A DNA stretch of 64,000 bases from Pseudobacteriovorax sp. (lineage in GTDB: Bacteria > Bdellovibrionota_B > Oligoflexia > Oligoflexales > Oligoflexaceae), in assembly GCA_013215145.1 (NCBI GenBank), contig JABSRP010000037.1, forward strand, positions 1 to 64,000. Direction: 5' to 3'. The notes beneath the pieces are model-generated. The model was given only the letters and a program-made list of their open reading frames with translations. It made no database searches and was not told where the DNA came from. The position numbers and the translations under genes are program-made. Positions 45,482 through 55,592 of the stretch are shown here, piece after piece; the first letter of the stretch is position 1, and each line of letters starts with the position of its first letter.

Positions 45482-46444
45482 ATGACGATGAGACCAAGCT
45501 TGAAATATGCCCTGGCAATACTAATGGGCCAACTTCTAAGCATGCCCACTATGGCTGACGACGAATTACCAGGTGGAACCATGGGACGATTTAAAATCAA
45601 CCCACCTAAATTACCTGATGGAGTTAAGGTTGCAAACTATAAGGTCAGAGCAGATGGAAAAATCATCGACTTTGAGCGCTCGTATCGAGTCAGAGCGAAT
45701 CGGACCATCTGTGTAGAAGTGTTATATCCCAGGGGTCCAGGATATCAAGTCCGCGACGCCCAACCGGGTGATTTGAACAAACGCTACACTCGCTATGTTA
45801 GGTCGACTTCCTGGAACGAAAAGGATTGCTCCTTGAAAATTGAAGCAGGAAAAACCGTCGAGTATGATCTATCTGCCATCGTACTAAAGCGAGGCGACGT
45901 GCCATTAGCTAGTATGGGAGATCCTCTCATAGCAGAGTTAAGAAAGACTGGAGTGAGTTATCCTCGTATAGGTGTCATGGGGTATCGCTATCCTGAGGAA
46001 TTTGGGGAAAGTGGCCTAGCGGTAGTCGTCCCTCAAGGAGAATGGAACTATGCTATTCGCATTAAGAGTACCGTTGGTTCGAGTCAGCCACGTTTTTTCA
46101 AAAAATATGAGAGGGTTTTCACTTTAAACAGTGGTGATCCGAAAGTAATCAAAACCAATATGGAAGATCGCAGGTTGCGCGTGGACATGACGTCAACCGA
46201 TTTAATGTTCTTGAAGTATAACAGTGAAACTATTGCGTTTGATGGTGCCTTAAGGCAAACGGTATGGGCGCTTCCTGGTGCCAGGGCCTTTTTACACAAT
46301 GAGCAAAGGGAATACCTACAGGATTTTCCTGATCTAAGAGATTTTTTCGCTTACGACGGATGCGAAACCTTAAGTTATTCCGATTTCTTCGAGCTTGGAG
46401 ATATCTATGGCGACATAGAGTTCTATCAACCTGGCTGTGACTAA
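45482..46444 (+). CDS. Secreted hypothetical protein
   Basis: The ATG at 45482 is 8 bases after AAGGAG; upstream in-frame codons to 45332 are excluded by that site and by the signal peptide that starts here (LKYALAILMGQLLSMPTMA). The 320-residue product is soluble, with alternating beta segments and few Cys (VEVLYPRGPGYQVRD, YDGCETLSYSDFF). No known family recognised. A terminator-like hairpin follows at 46454, placed between this gene and the convergent TIGR02147 gene. Confidence 0.72.
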   Translation: MTMRPSLKYALAILMGQLLSMPTMADDELPGGTMGRFKINPPKLPDGVKVANYKVRADGKIIDFERSYRVRANRTICVEVLYPRGPGYQVRDAQPGDLNKRYTRYVRSTSWNEKDCSLKIEAGKTVEYDLSAIVLKRGDVPLASMGDPLIAELRKTGVSYPRIGVMGYRYPEEFGESGLAVVVPQGEWNYAIRIKSTVGSSQPRFFKKYERVFTLNSGDPKVIKTNMEDRRLRVDMTSTDLMFLKYNSETIAFDGALRQTVWALPGARAFLHNEQREYLQDFPDLRDFFAYDGCETLSYSDFFELGDIYGDIEFYQPGCD

Positions 46445-46453
46445 AATAGTCTA

Positions 46454-46492
46454 GGGTAACAGGGTCTGTCTAGGACCCCTGTTTACCTCTTT
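46454..46492. terminator. Terminator between convergent genes
   Basis: GGGTAACAGGGTC and GACCCCTGTTTACC form a hairpin with two bulges around TGTCTAG, followed by TCTTT. It starts ten bases after the secreted protein stop. Confidence 0.6.
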
Positions 46493-46494
46493 AG

Positions 46495-47292
46495 CTACTG
46501 ACGAAAAAACTGGGCAGAAAAGTGATAGACGGAATCACATTCGTCATCTTGCAAGACCTCCTGTAGCTGCCTACGAAAGTCTTTGATCAGCCTCATATAC
46601 TCAGGAATTTTTTTGGTGTTAATGGCCATAGTGGTGCCAGAAAAGTGCCGTTCATTGATAGACTGTTGAGACAGAGCTTGACTACCGCGCAATAGGTTTT
46701 GACGATGAAAGGAACGAATCGCCTCTGAAGGGATATCATTGATTTGAAGGTTCCTCTGTATGGGAAAGTAGAGACCATCGTCAGTCTTACCAATCAGCTG
46801 TAAGCGAAGCAAAACCCGAAGCGCTGCCTCACCTTTTTTTCCCAAAGAAAACGCCTGACAAATACTCTCCTGATCCCTCTTAACACCTTTAATATGGAGA
46901 TATTCAAGAATCGCGGCATGATACCATTGAGCCATAAACTCAAAGGAGGCAATATCCACAGCTAAAGCCTGAAATAGTCCCTGTTTATTCCTTGCCTTTT
47001 CCAATGCCAACTGTTTCCGAGAGGGACTTTTGGCGTTACTCAATTGAACCAGGATGATAAAAAGCTCTTTTTTATCGTTGGTCCAATCCAGCTTTTCTAA
47101 TATTGCGTAGGCCGTATCTTCACTGATTCCTCGACGATTTTTGAGAACATTACAAATTAAAGAAGGTGACGTTCCCAGATCCCGGCTAAATGCTCTTAGC
47201 GAGTACTTTGGACGACGTTCCTGCCTCACTAGCAGCTCTTGAGCCAAAAAACTCCGAAAATCTAAATCATCGAAACAATTGTCTACTTGCAT
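46495..47292 (-). CDS. TIGR02147-family regulator
   Basis: 265 residues. The N-terminus has an HTH-like segment typical of the TIGR02147/DUF4423 family: YSLRAFSRDLGTSPSLICNVLKNRRGISEDTAYAIL. The middle has the family block EFMAQWYHAAILEYL, and the end has the family's helices (RRFRRQLQE-like). These proteins are known almost only from Fibrobacteres and Bdellovibrionota-type bacteria and appear to regulate adjacent genes. The gene lies 18 bases downstream of the large secreted protein gene and probably shares its transcript. Confidence 0.9.
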   Translation of the reverse strand: MQVDNCFDDLDFRSFLAQELLVRQERRPKYSLRAFSRDLGTSPSLICNVLKNRRGISEDTAYAILEKLDWTNDKKELFIILVQLSNAKSPSRKQLALEKARNKQGLFQALAVDIASFEFMAQWYHAAILEYLHIKGVKRDQESICQAFSLGKKGEAALRVLLRLQLIGKTDDGLYFPIQRNLQINDIPSEAIRSFHRQNLLRGSQALSQQSINERHFSGTTMAINTKKIPEYMRLIKDFRRQLQEVLQDDECDSVYHFSAQFFRQ

Positions 47293-47310
47293 AAGGTCGC
47301 CCCCTCATGT

Positions 47311-48900
47311 CTAACGTCGTCTTAATGGAGTCGGAATCTTTGAAATCAACCCAAATTGATCACGTCCATAACAGCCAACCCCTCGATCATCGAGAAGACA
47401 AAACGTCTCATTGCTCTGTAGCTTGAATTGAAAATCACCCTCGATTGCTATTTTGCCGTTGACCCTTTCGACCCCATAACAGGCTAGGAAAACATTATCA
47501 GAAGCGCAGACGGAGCGCTTACTACCATAGATTTTTTTCGGAAGGAGATTGATTTCAGAAAAATACTGCCTTGCCCCAGTGCTGATTTGATCACTAAGCC
47601 CACAGTCCCAAACACCGTCAGTATCTGTAGTACACAAGGACTCTGACGATGAGATATATGCCGACTGGCTGAGTCTTTCAACAAGGTCGTAGGTAGTAGA
47701 GTCTGAGACGGAGCAATCTACGATGCCGCTACTCTTCCAGCAATAGCCACCCCATTTTAAAACATACAGTTCCAGGTCACTGGATTCGGAGGGAAGAAGC
47801 CAGTAATCGGAATTTATTTTAGACCATTGTCGGCACTCAAGATTCTGCTTGGAACGTCCGCACAGAACTTCCTTGTCGGCGTACATGGATTCCAAGGGGT
47901 AAATCCAACCTTCCGTCCAAAACCTTTCCTCTGCATCCCCGTCGGCCAAGCATTCAACGTCACCGTTACCCATCAAGCCACAAAGGATGCGATCATTGGC
48001 CACAAGCTGAATAGCTCCATCCAATCGTCGTAATTTCAACTTCGAGGGAGCGAGATCGCCCCAGCAACTGATAGTGGCTTCTTCGCTTTCAAAAATACAC
48101 GCGAAACCCCGCCCCATCACTAACGATCGTTTGCTCTCCGATTTCACATCGGAAACCGGTCCCACCTGCTCGGGTTGAAGGCCGAGATTTAAAAAGGTCG
48201 CATAGATATCAGCCGTAGAAATGTTTTCCTCTAGAAAATCTAAACCATGCAAATACCTGTTCAAAAGACGAAGATTCTCTGTATCAACATCCTCTCGACC
48301 GGCGAAGTAATCCCAAAGCCACTCATGGATTACCAAAAATGAGATTTGAATATTCTTGCTAGTGGCCTCTAGAGTTTGAAAGATATTTTCGTCGTAGTAG
48401 TAACGCACAGAATTATTGGGGCCTGGTTTTTGGATCACCGCTTGATGGAACGGGAGTAAATCAGGATCCGACGTCACCTCGGACAAACAGTGAGCAGGGG
48501 GAAGGGAAATAAGATCTTCGGTTTTGATATCTATTAACCGATTCTCTTGATCTTGACCCACATTGATCCACAACCGACGCAAACTCGGATTTTTACTGAA
48601 TACGAGCTCTAGGTAGCTGGTCAAATCTGATGCCAGTTTGGGAAAACGACCGTCAAACACCGTTACGATTTTTTCCGCTAGATCTTGCCAATGTTGTTCC
48701 GGTGCTATAGAGCCACCAAGAAAGTCATAGTTATAGGTTAGGGCATAGTCTAAGCTATACCAACCTGTCAGTGTTTGATCAGGCGTATCTCGGCAAAATA
48801 CAGCGTCACCACCGTTACCGACATCGACGCCAACGGCAAATCCACGGGCATCTATCAACAGTGCCAATGAGAATAAATAAACAAAAAAATAAGCTTTCAT
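47311..48900 (-). CDS. Large secreted protein with RCC1-like C-terminal repeats
   Basis: The ATG at 48900 gives a signal peptide (KAYFFVYLFSLALLIDARGFA); a longer frame to 48996 is unlikely. The mature roughly 508 residues start GVDVGNGGDAVFC, an exported-protein opening. They contain VIHEWLWDYF in mid-protein. The last 220 residues have repeated Cys-bearing beta units (FACIFESEEATISCWGD, ILCGLMGNGDVECLADGD, CLLDDRGVGCYGRD) like RCC1/BLIP-II-type propellers. The role may be surface binding or peptidase-like; the HE pair alone is not enough to claim metal catalysis. The TIGR02147 gene follows. Confidence 0.7.
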   Translation of the reverse strand: MKAYFFVYLFSLALLIDARGFAVGVDVGNGGDAVFCRDTPDQTLTGWYSLDYALTYNYDFLGGSIAPEQHWQDLAEKIVTVFDGRFPKLASDLTSYLELVFSKNPSLRRLWINVGQDQENRLIDIKTEDLISLPPAHCLSEVTSDPDLLPFHQAVIQKPGPNNSVRYYYDENIFQTLEATSKNIQISFLVIHEWLWDYFAGREDVDTENLRLLNRYLHGLDFLEENISTADIYATFLNLGLQPEQVGPVSDVKSESKRSLVMGRGFACIFESEEATISCWGDLAPSKLKLRRLDGAIQLVANDRILCGLMGNGDVECLADGDAEERFWTEGWIYPLESMYADKEVLCGRSKQNLECRQWSKINSDYWLLPSESSDLELYVLKWGGYCWKSSGIVDCSVSDSTTYDLVERLSQSAYISSSESLCTTDTDGVWDCGLSDQISTGARQYFSEINLLPKKIYGSKRSVCASDNVFLACYGVERVNGKIAIEGDFQFKLQSNETFCLLDDRGVGCYGRDQFGLISKIPTPLRRR

Positions 48901-49231
48901 GGCATCACCCAAAATAGTCTTAACACTAGGGGAAAACGTGCCCTGAAATAGCAATTCTCGATGAATAAAGCAACACAGCAAGCTCGTCCGACCCATACGA
49001 CTTTTAAAAGGAATTTTTGCAGTTATTGCTCATCCGATTGAAGCATGATTTATCTCCCTCTTAGTCTCGTAGAACCATTAGTGATTCTGGAAAGATCGGT
49101 AAAATTATCTAGATAAATTAAAACGCACCTAGGGGTTTTCTTAGAAACCCATGGGTGCTCAATCAAACAATTATGCTAAAATAGCTTAACTATCTATGAG
49201 TAATATTATCGCTTTGATATGAGGATGCGCT
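48901..49231. other. Divergent intergenic region with a palindrome
   Basis: 330 bases between the large secreted protein gene and the cytochrome gene, with the hairpin at 49125-49158 and two putative divergent promoters. No further gene. Confidence 0.5.
49125..49158. repeat. Interrupted palindrome upstream of the cytochrome gene
   Basis: GCACC and GGTGC (outer) with GGTTT and AAACC (inner) form a hairpin separated by 4-base bulges. It is 74 bases before the GTG of the cytochrome gene; on the minus strand it is followed by GTTTTAATTT and could also stop antisense transcription. Confidence 0.4.
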
Positions 49232-49954
49232 GTGAGTCAAAAACCCCAACATGAACTCTCGACTTTGGATGTATCACTAAAAGCCCTTTTCACTGGGTAT
49301 TTGCTTGTCGTGGGCCTTGGGCTCTGTATGGCTTTTGCACAGATTTTGTTTACTCACGGGATGGCCGATGGGAAGTTTGGGCTATCGGTGGACGATATAG
49401 TTTATAGCTACTATGGAAATCGAGAGGGTAGTCGCCTCGAGATGAAACTTCAGGGATCAATGAAACTTATGGCCGATGAAGCTACGCGGGCCGAGATCAT
49501 TAAATGGGTCAGAAGTGGATCACCAGAAGACACTTGGAATGAAAGTATTCAAACGCTAGTCACAGCCAACTGTGTGCGATGTCATGGAGTTATTCCGGGC
49601 ATTCCAGATTATAGGACTTACGAAGGTATCAAGACGGTCACCGCAATAGACGAAGGAGCCACCGTCCCAACCCTTGCAAGAGTGTCTCATATTCACCTCT
49701 TCGGCATCGCATTTATATTTTTCTTTATCGGCTTTATTTTTACAAAAACCTCTGGCATTCCGGGCTGGCTAAAGGTAACAGCTATCTCGTTTCCCTACGG
49801 CTTTCTTGCTACCGATGTCTTTTCTTGGTGGGCAACGAAGTGGATTCCCGAATTTGCTTATCTGACTATTATATCAGGCACTGGGTACTCGATAGCATCG
49901 GCATTTATGATTTTCACGAGTTTATATCAAATGTGGATTCCGCGGAAAAAGTAA
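49232..49954 (+). CDS. Membrane-bound c-type cytochrome
   Basis: Starts with GTG at 49232 after GAGGATG. 240 residues: helix near 15-35, a periplasmic segment with heme-binding CVRCH (about residue 111-115), then four hydrophobic segments from about residue 152. A long-sequence feature ISHIHLFGIAFIFFF-like helix with His could ligate heme. The protein may pass electrons in a membrane respiratory chain; it does not match the standard subunits I know. A GC-rich hairpin after the stop marks the end. Confidence 0.75.
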   Translation: MSQKPQHELSTLDVSLKALFTGYLLVVGLGLCMAFAQILFTHGMADGKFGLSVDDIVYSYYGNREGSRLEMKLQGSMKLMADEATRAEIIKWVRSGSPEDTWNESIQTLVTANCVRCHGVIPGIPDYRTYEGIKTVTAIDEGATVPTLARVSHIHLFGIAFIFFFIGFIFTKTSGIPGWLKVTAISFPYGFLATDVFSWWATKWIPEFAYLTIISGTGYSIASAFMIFTSLYQMWIPRKK

Positions 49955-49970
49955 GCCCCATAGGGGGCTT
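49953..49970. terminator. Bidirectional terminator hairpin
   Basis: AAGCCCC and GGGGCTT around ATAG overlap the end of the cytochrome gene and precede the convergent VOC gene end. No T-run, so a modest terminator. Confidence 0.5.
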
Positions 49971-50022
49971 GCGAGAAGGTATTTAATTCGTTGCCCTTCC
50001 ACATACCAGAGATACTTTCCTA

Positions 50023-50448
50023 TCAAACAGGATATTGATTCCGTTCCGATTCAATGTCGCTTAGATATTCGACGACTTCCCATTCCAAACCAAAACTATC
50101 AAAAAAGTATCGACGCTTGCGATGAGGATGGGGAGGCGCCGTGATCCCTTCGCGAAACCCTTTTTCCTTGAGCCTTATAGCTACGGAATCGACGTCTTGT
50201 ACCACCCAGGCCAAGTGATTTATACCCACATCTTGATACTTTCTAATCTCCAGATTTTCAAGATCGCTATCATGAGGTTCTTGCAAGGCGATATAGAAGT
50301 CACTATGTCCCACATGAGCCCAACGGTAGCTATCTTTTGGGGTTTCATCATGGCGAACCCTAAATGTGGGATCTATAGTCGTTAGGAAGGCAATCGCTTC
50401 GTCGATATTAGGAACTGTGATATTTGCGTGCTCAAGATATGTTTTCAT
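50023..50448 (-). CDS. VOC-superfamily protein (glyoxalase-like)
   Basis: ATG at 50448 after AAGGAG; a longer frame to 50523 lacks support. The 141-residue protein has two VOC modules: YLEHANITVPNIDEAIAFL in the first, and VGINHLAWVVQDVDSVAIRL, then RYFFDSFGLEWEVVEY in the second. It carries His and Glu in metal-ligand positions. Likely a metal-dependent lyase or isomerase of small reactive compounds. Convergent with the cytochrome gene. Confidence 0.88.
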   Translation of the reverse strand: MKTYLEHANITVPNIDEAIAFLTTIDPTFRVRHDETPKDSYRWAHVGHSDFYIALQEPHDSDLENLEIRKYQDVGINHLAWVVQDVDSVAIRLKEKGFREGITAPPHPHRKRRYFFDSFGLEWEVVEYLSDIESERNQYPV

Positions 50449-50791
50449 TTTACTCTCCTTTTCGTTAACTAGATGCTTCCAATCACAATGACATTTGTAG
50501 ATCTTAAAGGGTGTTTGGTCCATAAATCTGACAAAACCTTGGCAGATTGCTAATTTGTTGGCTTATTCTCGATAAGATAGACCAAGCTTTTCGAAGTCGA
50601 TTCCCCTGCTTATGCCAAAAACATACTTAAATAACTGTTTTAATTGATATTTATTTATTCTAAGCCCCTTTACTCTCCAAACATTCGGAGCAGGGAGCAA
50701 AACTTGAAAAAACGAAACATCGACCCTGTAATTCCCGACTGGCTCAGAGTATTTAAAACCTAGGAATATTGATCAATCAAAGGAGAATAAC
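50449..50791. other. Intergenic region
   Basis: About 340 bases between the divergent VOC and caspase-like genes. AT-rich, with ribosome site AAAGGAG before the plus-strand gene. No gene, repeat or strong terminator seen. Confidence 0.5.
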
Positions 50792-51511
50792 ATGAAATTG
50801 ATATTACTTATTTTGGGCCTTAGTTTTTTTGCATCTGTCTTTAGCACAAAGCTGCAAGCAGCCAATCGTCATGACCGTCATCTGGTGGTCGTATCTTATT
50901 TAGATACAGAAAATGATCATAAACTACATTGGCTATATTCTTTTTTAGATGTATGGAAAGTTTCCCTAGCATACGAGAAGCTAGGCCTTCACTATCGAGG
51001 CATCTCAGTACTTGCGGATAGCAATGCGACTATACCCAAATTCACACAGTTAATCAGTAACCTGACGAGTAATGATCAAGTAAAAGCCGTCGATACCATC
51101 TTATCAGTTCATGGCTGGGGCAATAAAAAATTACAGTTTTTCGAAGGCCGAAAGCATGTGAAATATGTCGCCAGAGGACTATCTGATGCAGAAAATCTGT
51201 GGAAACTACGTCTCATGTATAATCTCGCCTGTTACGGCTCTGTTCACCGTCAAACATTTACTAGAATTGGGTATAAAACAGCAGTTGGGTCGAGAAAAAC
51301 CAATACGACGAGTGCTACGGAGTACCCCATGTTTTTAAATATGTGGAAAACCGGAGCAAAAGTCGGGACGATATTTGATATTCACAACACATCACAAGCC
51401 TATCAAATCAGCGATGCGATCGCAGAAAATGCCGCCGGTTTTAGCGATGCTGACAGCTTCAAATTAATTCGAGGATCCAAAAACATACGGATTAGTAGTG
51501 ATGCTATCTAG
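50792..51511 (+). CDS. Secreted caspase-like (clan CD) protein candidate
   Basis: ATG at 50792 after AAAGGAG. 239 residues with signal peptide (KLILLILGLSFFASVFS). The mature part has VDTILSVHGWG with His-Gly after a hydrophobic strand, and later MYNLACYGSVHRQTF with Ala-Cys after a second hydrophobic strand. This order (HG then AC) is the catalytic arrangement of clan CD cysteine peptidases such as caspases, gingipain and separase. The overall length suits a single-domain peptidase. No family was recognised directly, so activity is an inference from the two motifs and strand order. Confidence 0.6.
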   Translation: MKLILLILGLSFFASVFSTKLQAANRHDRHLVVVSYLDTENDHKLHWLYSFLDVWKVSLAYEKLGLHYRGISVLADSNATIPKFTQLISNLTSNDQVKAVDTILSVHGWGNKKLQFFEGRKHVKYVARGLSDAENLWKLRLMYNLACYGSVHRQTFTRIGYKTAVGSRKTNTTSATEYPMFLNMWKTGAKVGTIFDIHNTSQAYQISDAIAENAAGFSDADSFKLIRGSKNIRISSDAI

Positions 51512-51606
51512 TACACCTTCATCTTTGCTCTGGCTTGGCTCTGCCATTATTGGTTTGAAAGCTGGAGCAAAACCATTTTGAAGCTGTTACGCCTGGTTCT
51601 GCCGAA

Positions 51607-54440
51607 CTAATGATTGACGACTTGAGGCCCCTTAGCTGCTCGAGCTCTATCAAAAACGATAACGTTGCCGCTAAATGGAAATTGAATACGAATATTAAAT
51701 GGTATGCGCTCAGCATGGTTCGGTTCCGTCGATAAATCAAGCCATGTGATGGTGCCCTTCCAACGATTCAGCCCATTTTGAACAATATTCATCCCAAACC
51801 CTCGCCCAGAGATATCACTGATCTTTTCGGCTGTGGAGAAGTTCGGTTGAAAAATCAGGGAAGCGATCTCTAGAGGGCTCATATCTTCGGCACCATTAAT
51901 TTTCAATTTGACAGCTTTTTTGCGAATTTTAGTCAAGTCGATGCCAGCGCCATCATCGGAGAATTCTATGACTAGCGAGTCATTCCTCTTCTCGCAAATT
52001 AACTGGATGGATCCCGTTTCTGACTTATTCTTCAACCGGCGAGTTTCCATGGGTTCAATACCATGATCGATGCTGTTTCGGACCAAATGCAATAGCATAT
52101 CGTTAAGATCATGGGAAAACTCTTCGGAAAGAAAAATTGCCTCATTGGCTTCATAGACTAACTCAGTCTCTGGTTTGCCTGTAGCCTCTGTCAGCTCCGC
52201 TAAACCAGAACCTAAGTCAGATATGATCTGATCTAGCCCCCTAAATTTGGTCAGTTGATTGAGAGTCAAATCAGCTTTTATGGGAACCGCAACCTTACAG
52301 TTTTTAATATACTGAAACAGTCTTCCTTGCTCAGAACTCAAGACTCCTACACTATGAGGGCTAGCTTTTTTGGATGGGTCAAATTCCTTAAGTGCTTTTT
52401 CGAAGGAACTTAAGGTCTCAACGAATTCTTGAAGTATAGCCTCCATGGTTTCAACCTTAACCTTTTCCAGATGAACCAGACTAGCCAATTCTGTTTCAGC
52501 CTGGTGGCACACTTGTGCTAAGTGGTTAAGTCTTAAGAGTCTCGCATTTCCTTTGGCACTGTGAAGATCACGAAATATCTGCTTGATCTCTTCCTGAAAA
52601 AAGAAGTCCGAATCAGATTGGCCGTATTGATTTAGCTTTTGCCGTAGCTTGGAGATAAAGCGTTTTGATTTTTCAAAGGTACCATCGATAATGGAAGCGA
52701 TAACCTCAGATTTACTCTGATTTAACTGCGACTCACGCTCTAAGCGCTTGAGTTGAGTGATATCGGCAACGGTAAGAAGGATACGTAGTATACTATCATT
52801 TTCGTCTAGAATGGGAGCCCAGCCAAGACGAAAGTACTTTATCGTTTCATTGCGATTAATCTCCCACTCGTAGGGAAGTAGCTCCCTATTAGCCTCGAAA
52901 TTGATGACGTGCTCGCCTAAACAAGAGCTCAAAACAGCTGTAAACTGCTCTTTTTGATTTGAGTCAAAGGAAATATGTTCTGATACAAACTCAAAAAAGT
53001 CTAAATTTTCGATTTTTTTCTTCTCGAAAATACTTAATGCCGATTTGGAATGCTCGGCCCCGATAGTAAAGTCTTCGTTAATGACAAGAACACCTTGTGG
53101 AAGATTATCAAGAATCGTCTTAAGATTTTGTGTCGTCAAAAACAAATCATAAGTGCGTTCTTTAATTCTCGATTCGAGGTTTATATTTGCCTCTTCCACT
53201 TCCTTCAATAGAGTTTTGTTGGACTTGAAGGTTTCAGCAAAGATATCGGCAGTAACAAGTAAACAACCGACACTAGCTACGAAGGTACCAACAAAAATAA
53301 GACTTGTAGAACGGATTACGCCCAGGGCAAGTAAGATATCATGAACGGATGCCAACCAAAACGCCCAGTAACCAATCATGAGGATGATGGCACGACGATT
53401 ACCACTCAGCGCACCACGTGTGCTGTTATAGACAAAATGAGTCGCCATATATATGGAAAATATAAAAACGAACTTTCGGACTGACTGAAACATAGCCAAA
53501 TCAAAGTGGAAGTAGAAGGAGAGTATCAAAAAGGATGCAATTGCTGTTATGATATAATTGAAGATAACCGTCTTCTTATACTTTTTATAGAAAAACTGCG
53601 AAAAACCATGTGTCCAAGGGCCATGTACATGATCCCAGGATAATGACCGATAAGAAGGTCGTTTGGAGAAAAGAATTTGACTAGCATATCATTTGGAAAC
53701 GCATAGAAGGGAAAGACGCCTATATTAGTCAGGCCGGCGACTATATATATGGAAGATCTCACTCTAAAGTACAAAAATACGAAAAAAATTCCTAAAAATA
53801 AGATCACGTAAGCAGAAATAAACCTGACATTACCACCAAAGACACTATAGAGGCTGATAACGAAATCGGTTTCATTATAAGGACGTAGTTGAAAGGGAAG
53901 TTGATAAACACCCATCATCAACGGCGTGTCGATTCTAAGAGCAACCACATGCTTGGTACTGGTGACTTCGAAGGTAAAGGGAATCGGCTGTACCGCATAG
54001 TACTGCTGGTGAGATTGTTTCCCAGTACGACTCCAGGATTCTGCGCCGTCTAGGTAGATCTGAAGGGGACTCATATAAGCATCGAAATAAAGGACAACCT
54101 TTTTGCCTATCATCTCCTCAGAAAACTGGAAAACACCACGAACCCAGCCAATTTCAAATAATACTCCGTCTTCATAAGCGCGACTCCAAGGACCAGGAGT
54201 CTCCAATGAAACCCATTCCGACAGGTCGACGTCGACATTAGCATTCTCAGGCCTATCATCCCTCGTAAAAAGCCAACGACCTGCGAGATTCATCGGGCTT
54301 TCTAATGCGTCGACTTTTATGTTACAAGAGAAACAATCTTCAGTGACGGCTACAGGGACTTCTCTCGCTATGAGATTTTGCTGAGTGCAAAACAAGAGAA
54401 GAACCATAATAATCTGTGAGACTCGACAACGAGGCATCAT
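51607..54440 (-). pseudogene. 7TMR-DISM sensor kinase with PAS, Hpt, HATPase, split by frameshift
   Basis: The first frame (ATG at 54440) has a signal peptide, a 7TMR-DISM extracellular domain (ESPMNLAGRWLFTRDD, PFTFEVTSTKHVVALRI) and the first helices of the 7TM unit. It ends out of frame after HMVFRSF. The second frame (to 51607) begins within FFYKKYKKTVIFNYIITAI and continues with the last helices and a PAS domain (ILDNLPQGVLVIN). An Hpt domain (LHSAKGNARLLRL) and a CheA-type HATPase (LLHLVRNSIDHGIEP, SGRGFGMNIVQNG) follow. An A5 run on the plus strand (53591-53595 or 53601-53605) is where one base is missing; restoring it gives one 945-residue kinase. Confidence 0.85.
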
Positions 54441-54679
54441 ACGTGAAACTACCAACACAAAATTTATTTCCTACAGTGCTCAATCGGAAAACTATATCAA
54501 AATATTAAACCTTCATGGAAATAGCTACGCAAGGCGGTCTTGCGCCCAATATCGCTCTCCCTACAGGATATTCATAGTTTGCACAAAATGACCGAATTTT
54601 GTTTTTTTTAAATTTTGGAAGGGCACTGACTAGCTGAAACGCTGTCAATGCGAGTCCATGAATCAGTTGAATGATGTTT

Positions 54680-55516
54680 CTAAGGGAAGGCAATTTCGAA
54701 GGAAGAGATATCTTCGGCGCTAAATATGATAGAGTCAAAGCCATTCGAAATAAGAGCCTTTTCCATTCCGAAGAGACCTATTTGAGTATTATAAATATCC
54801 AAATCTGCACCACCAGTTAACAGTCCACTCGGAATCAAAACCCCTCCAATATCACCAAAGCCACCACCAAATACAAATGGGTGGTTATGGATGTGAAACC
54901 GGTAACTATAGCCTTCAGCTCTTTTCGACTCTACCATGGGAATAAGATTTTCAATTTTAGGAGGAGATATTTCCTTTCCAAAGGCTGCAAGAATCGTCCA
55001 GGTGCCATCTAGGGGAGATTCGAGAACAATAGCTTGAAATTCGGCAGGATCAATCACACTGGTCAAACGCGACAAATGGATCTCGAACAGCAAACTCATA
55101 AGACAGTTTGTCGCCTCAATTTGCCCTAACTCTCCTGCGATAATTTGATCGTAGGCTATACCGGCTTTTTCCCCAAAAAACTCGAGATAAAGATCTCTTT
55201 GGCGGCGCAGTAAATCGAGGGGACCAGTATCCCCTACAAGTTCGTTAATATTCGATTGATATTCCATCAACAGAGATTTACCGCCAAGAGCTGGTCCTTG
55301 CAGGGTACTTTGGGATACCCCTTCCCACGCATAAAGCTGCTCAGAGTCATTCAAATCGACAATGGTAGGCTCAACCTCAAAGGAGCAAGCGTTACTTCCA
55401 GCCAAGCCTCGACTCTGATGTTTTGGAGATTGCTGTGATAATTGTGAGTTATTTTCAGCAACATGACAGGCTAAAAATGAGACAGAAACAAGAGTAGTCA
55501 TAACAATCCGTAGCAT
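54680..55516 (-). CDS. Lipoprotein with JAMM-like metalloprotease motif
   Basis: 278 residues with a lipoprotein signal (MTTLVSVSFLAC, Cys17). The core is RFHIHNHPFVFGGGFGD followed by IPSGLLTGGADLDIYN, the H-x-H-P and S...D elements of the JAB/JAMM zinc peptidase motif; the catalytic Glu could be one of those at about 108-130. Spacing between HP and Ser is longer than usual. If active, it would cleave peptide bonds at the cell surface or periplasm. The ATG has AAAGGAC. A loose motif match, so confidence is moderate. Confidence 0.6.
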   Translation of the reverse strand: MLRIVMTTLVSVSFLACHVAENNSQLSQQSPKHQSRGLAGSNACSFEVEPTIVDLNDSEQLYAWEGVSQSTLQGPALGGKSLLMEYQSNINELVGDTGPLDLLRRQRDLYLEFFGEKAGIAYDQIIAGELGQIEATNCLMSLLFEIHLSRLTSVIDPAEFQAIVLESPLDGTWTILAAFGKEISPPKIENLIPMVESKRAEGYSYRFHIHNHPFVFGGGFGDIGGVLIPSGLLTGGADLDIYNTQIGLFGMEKALISNGFDSIIFSAEDISSFEIAFP

Positions 55517-55592
55517 TGACTCGTCCTTTTATTAAAATTTTTGACGTGAACAATATAGCCCAAGCGGGGGCAAGTCTACAAGACAAGGATTA

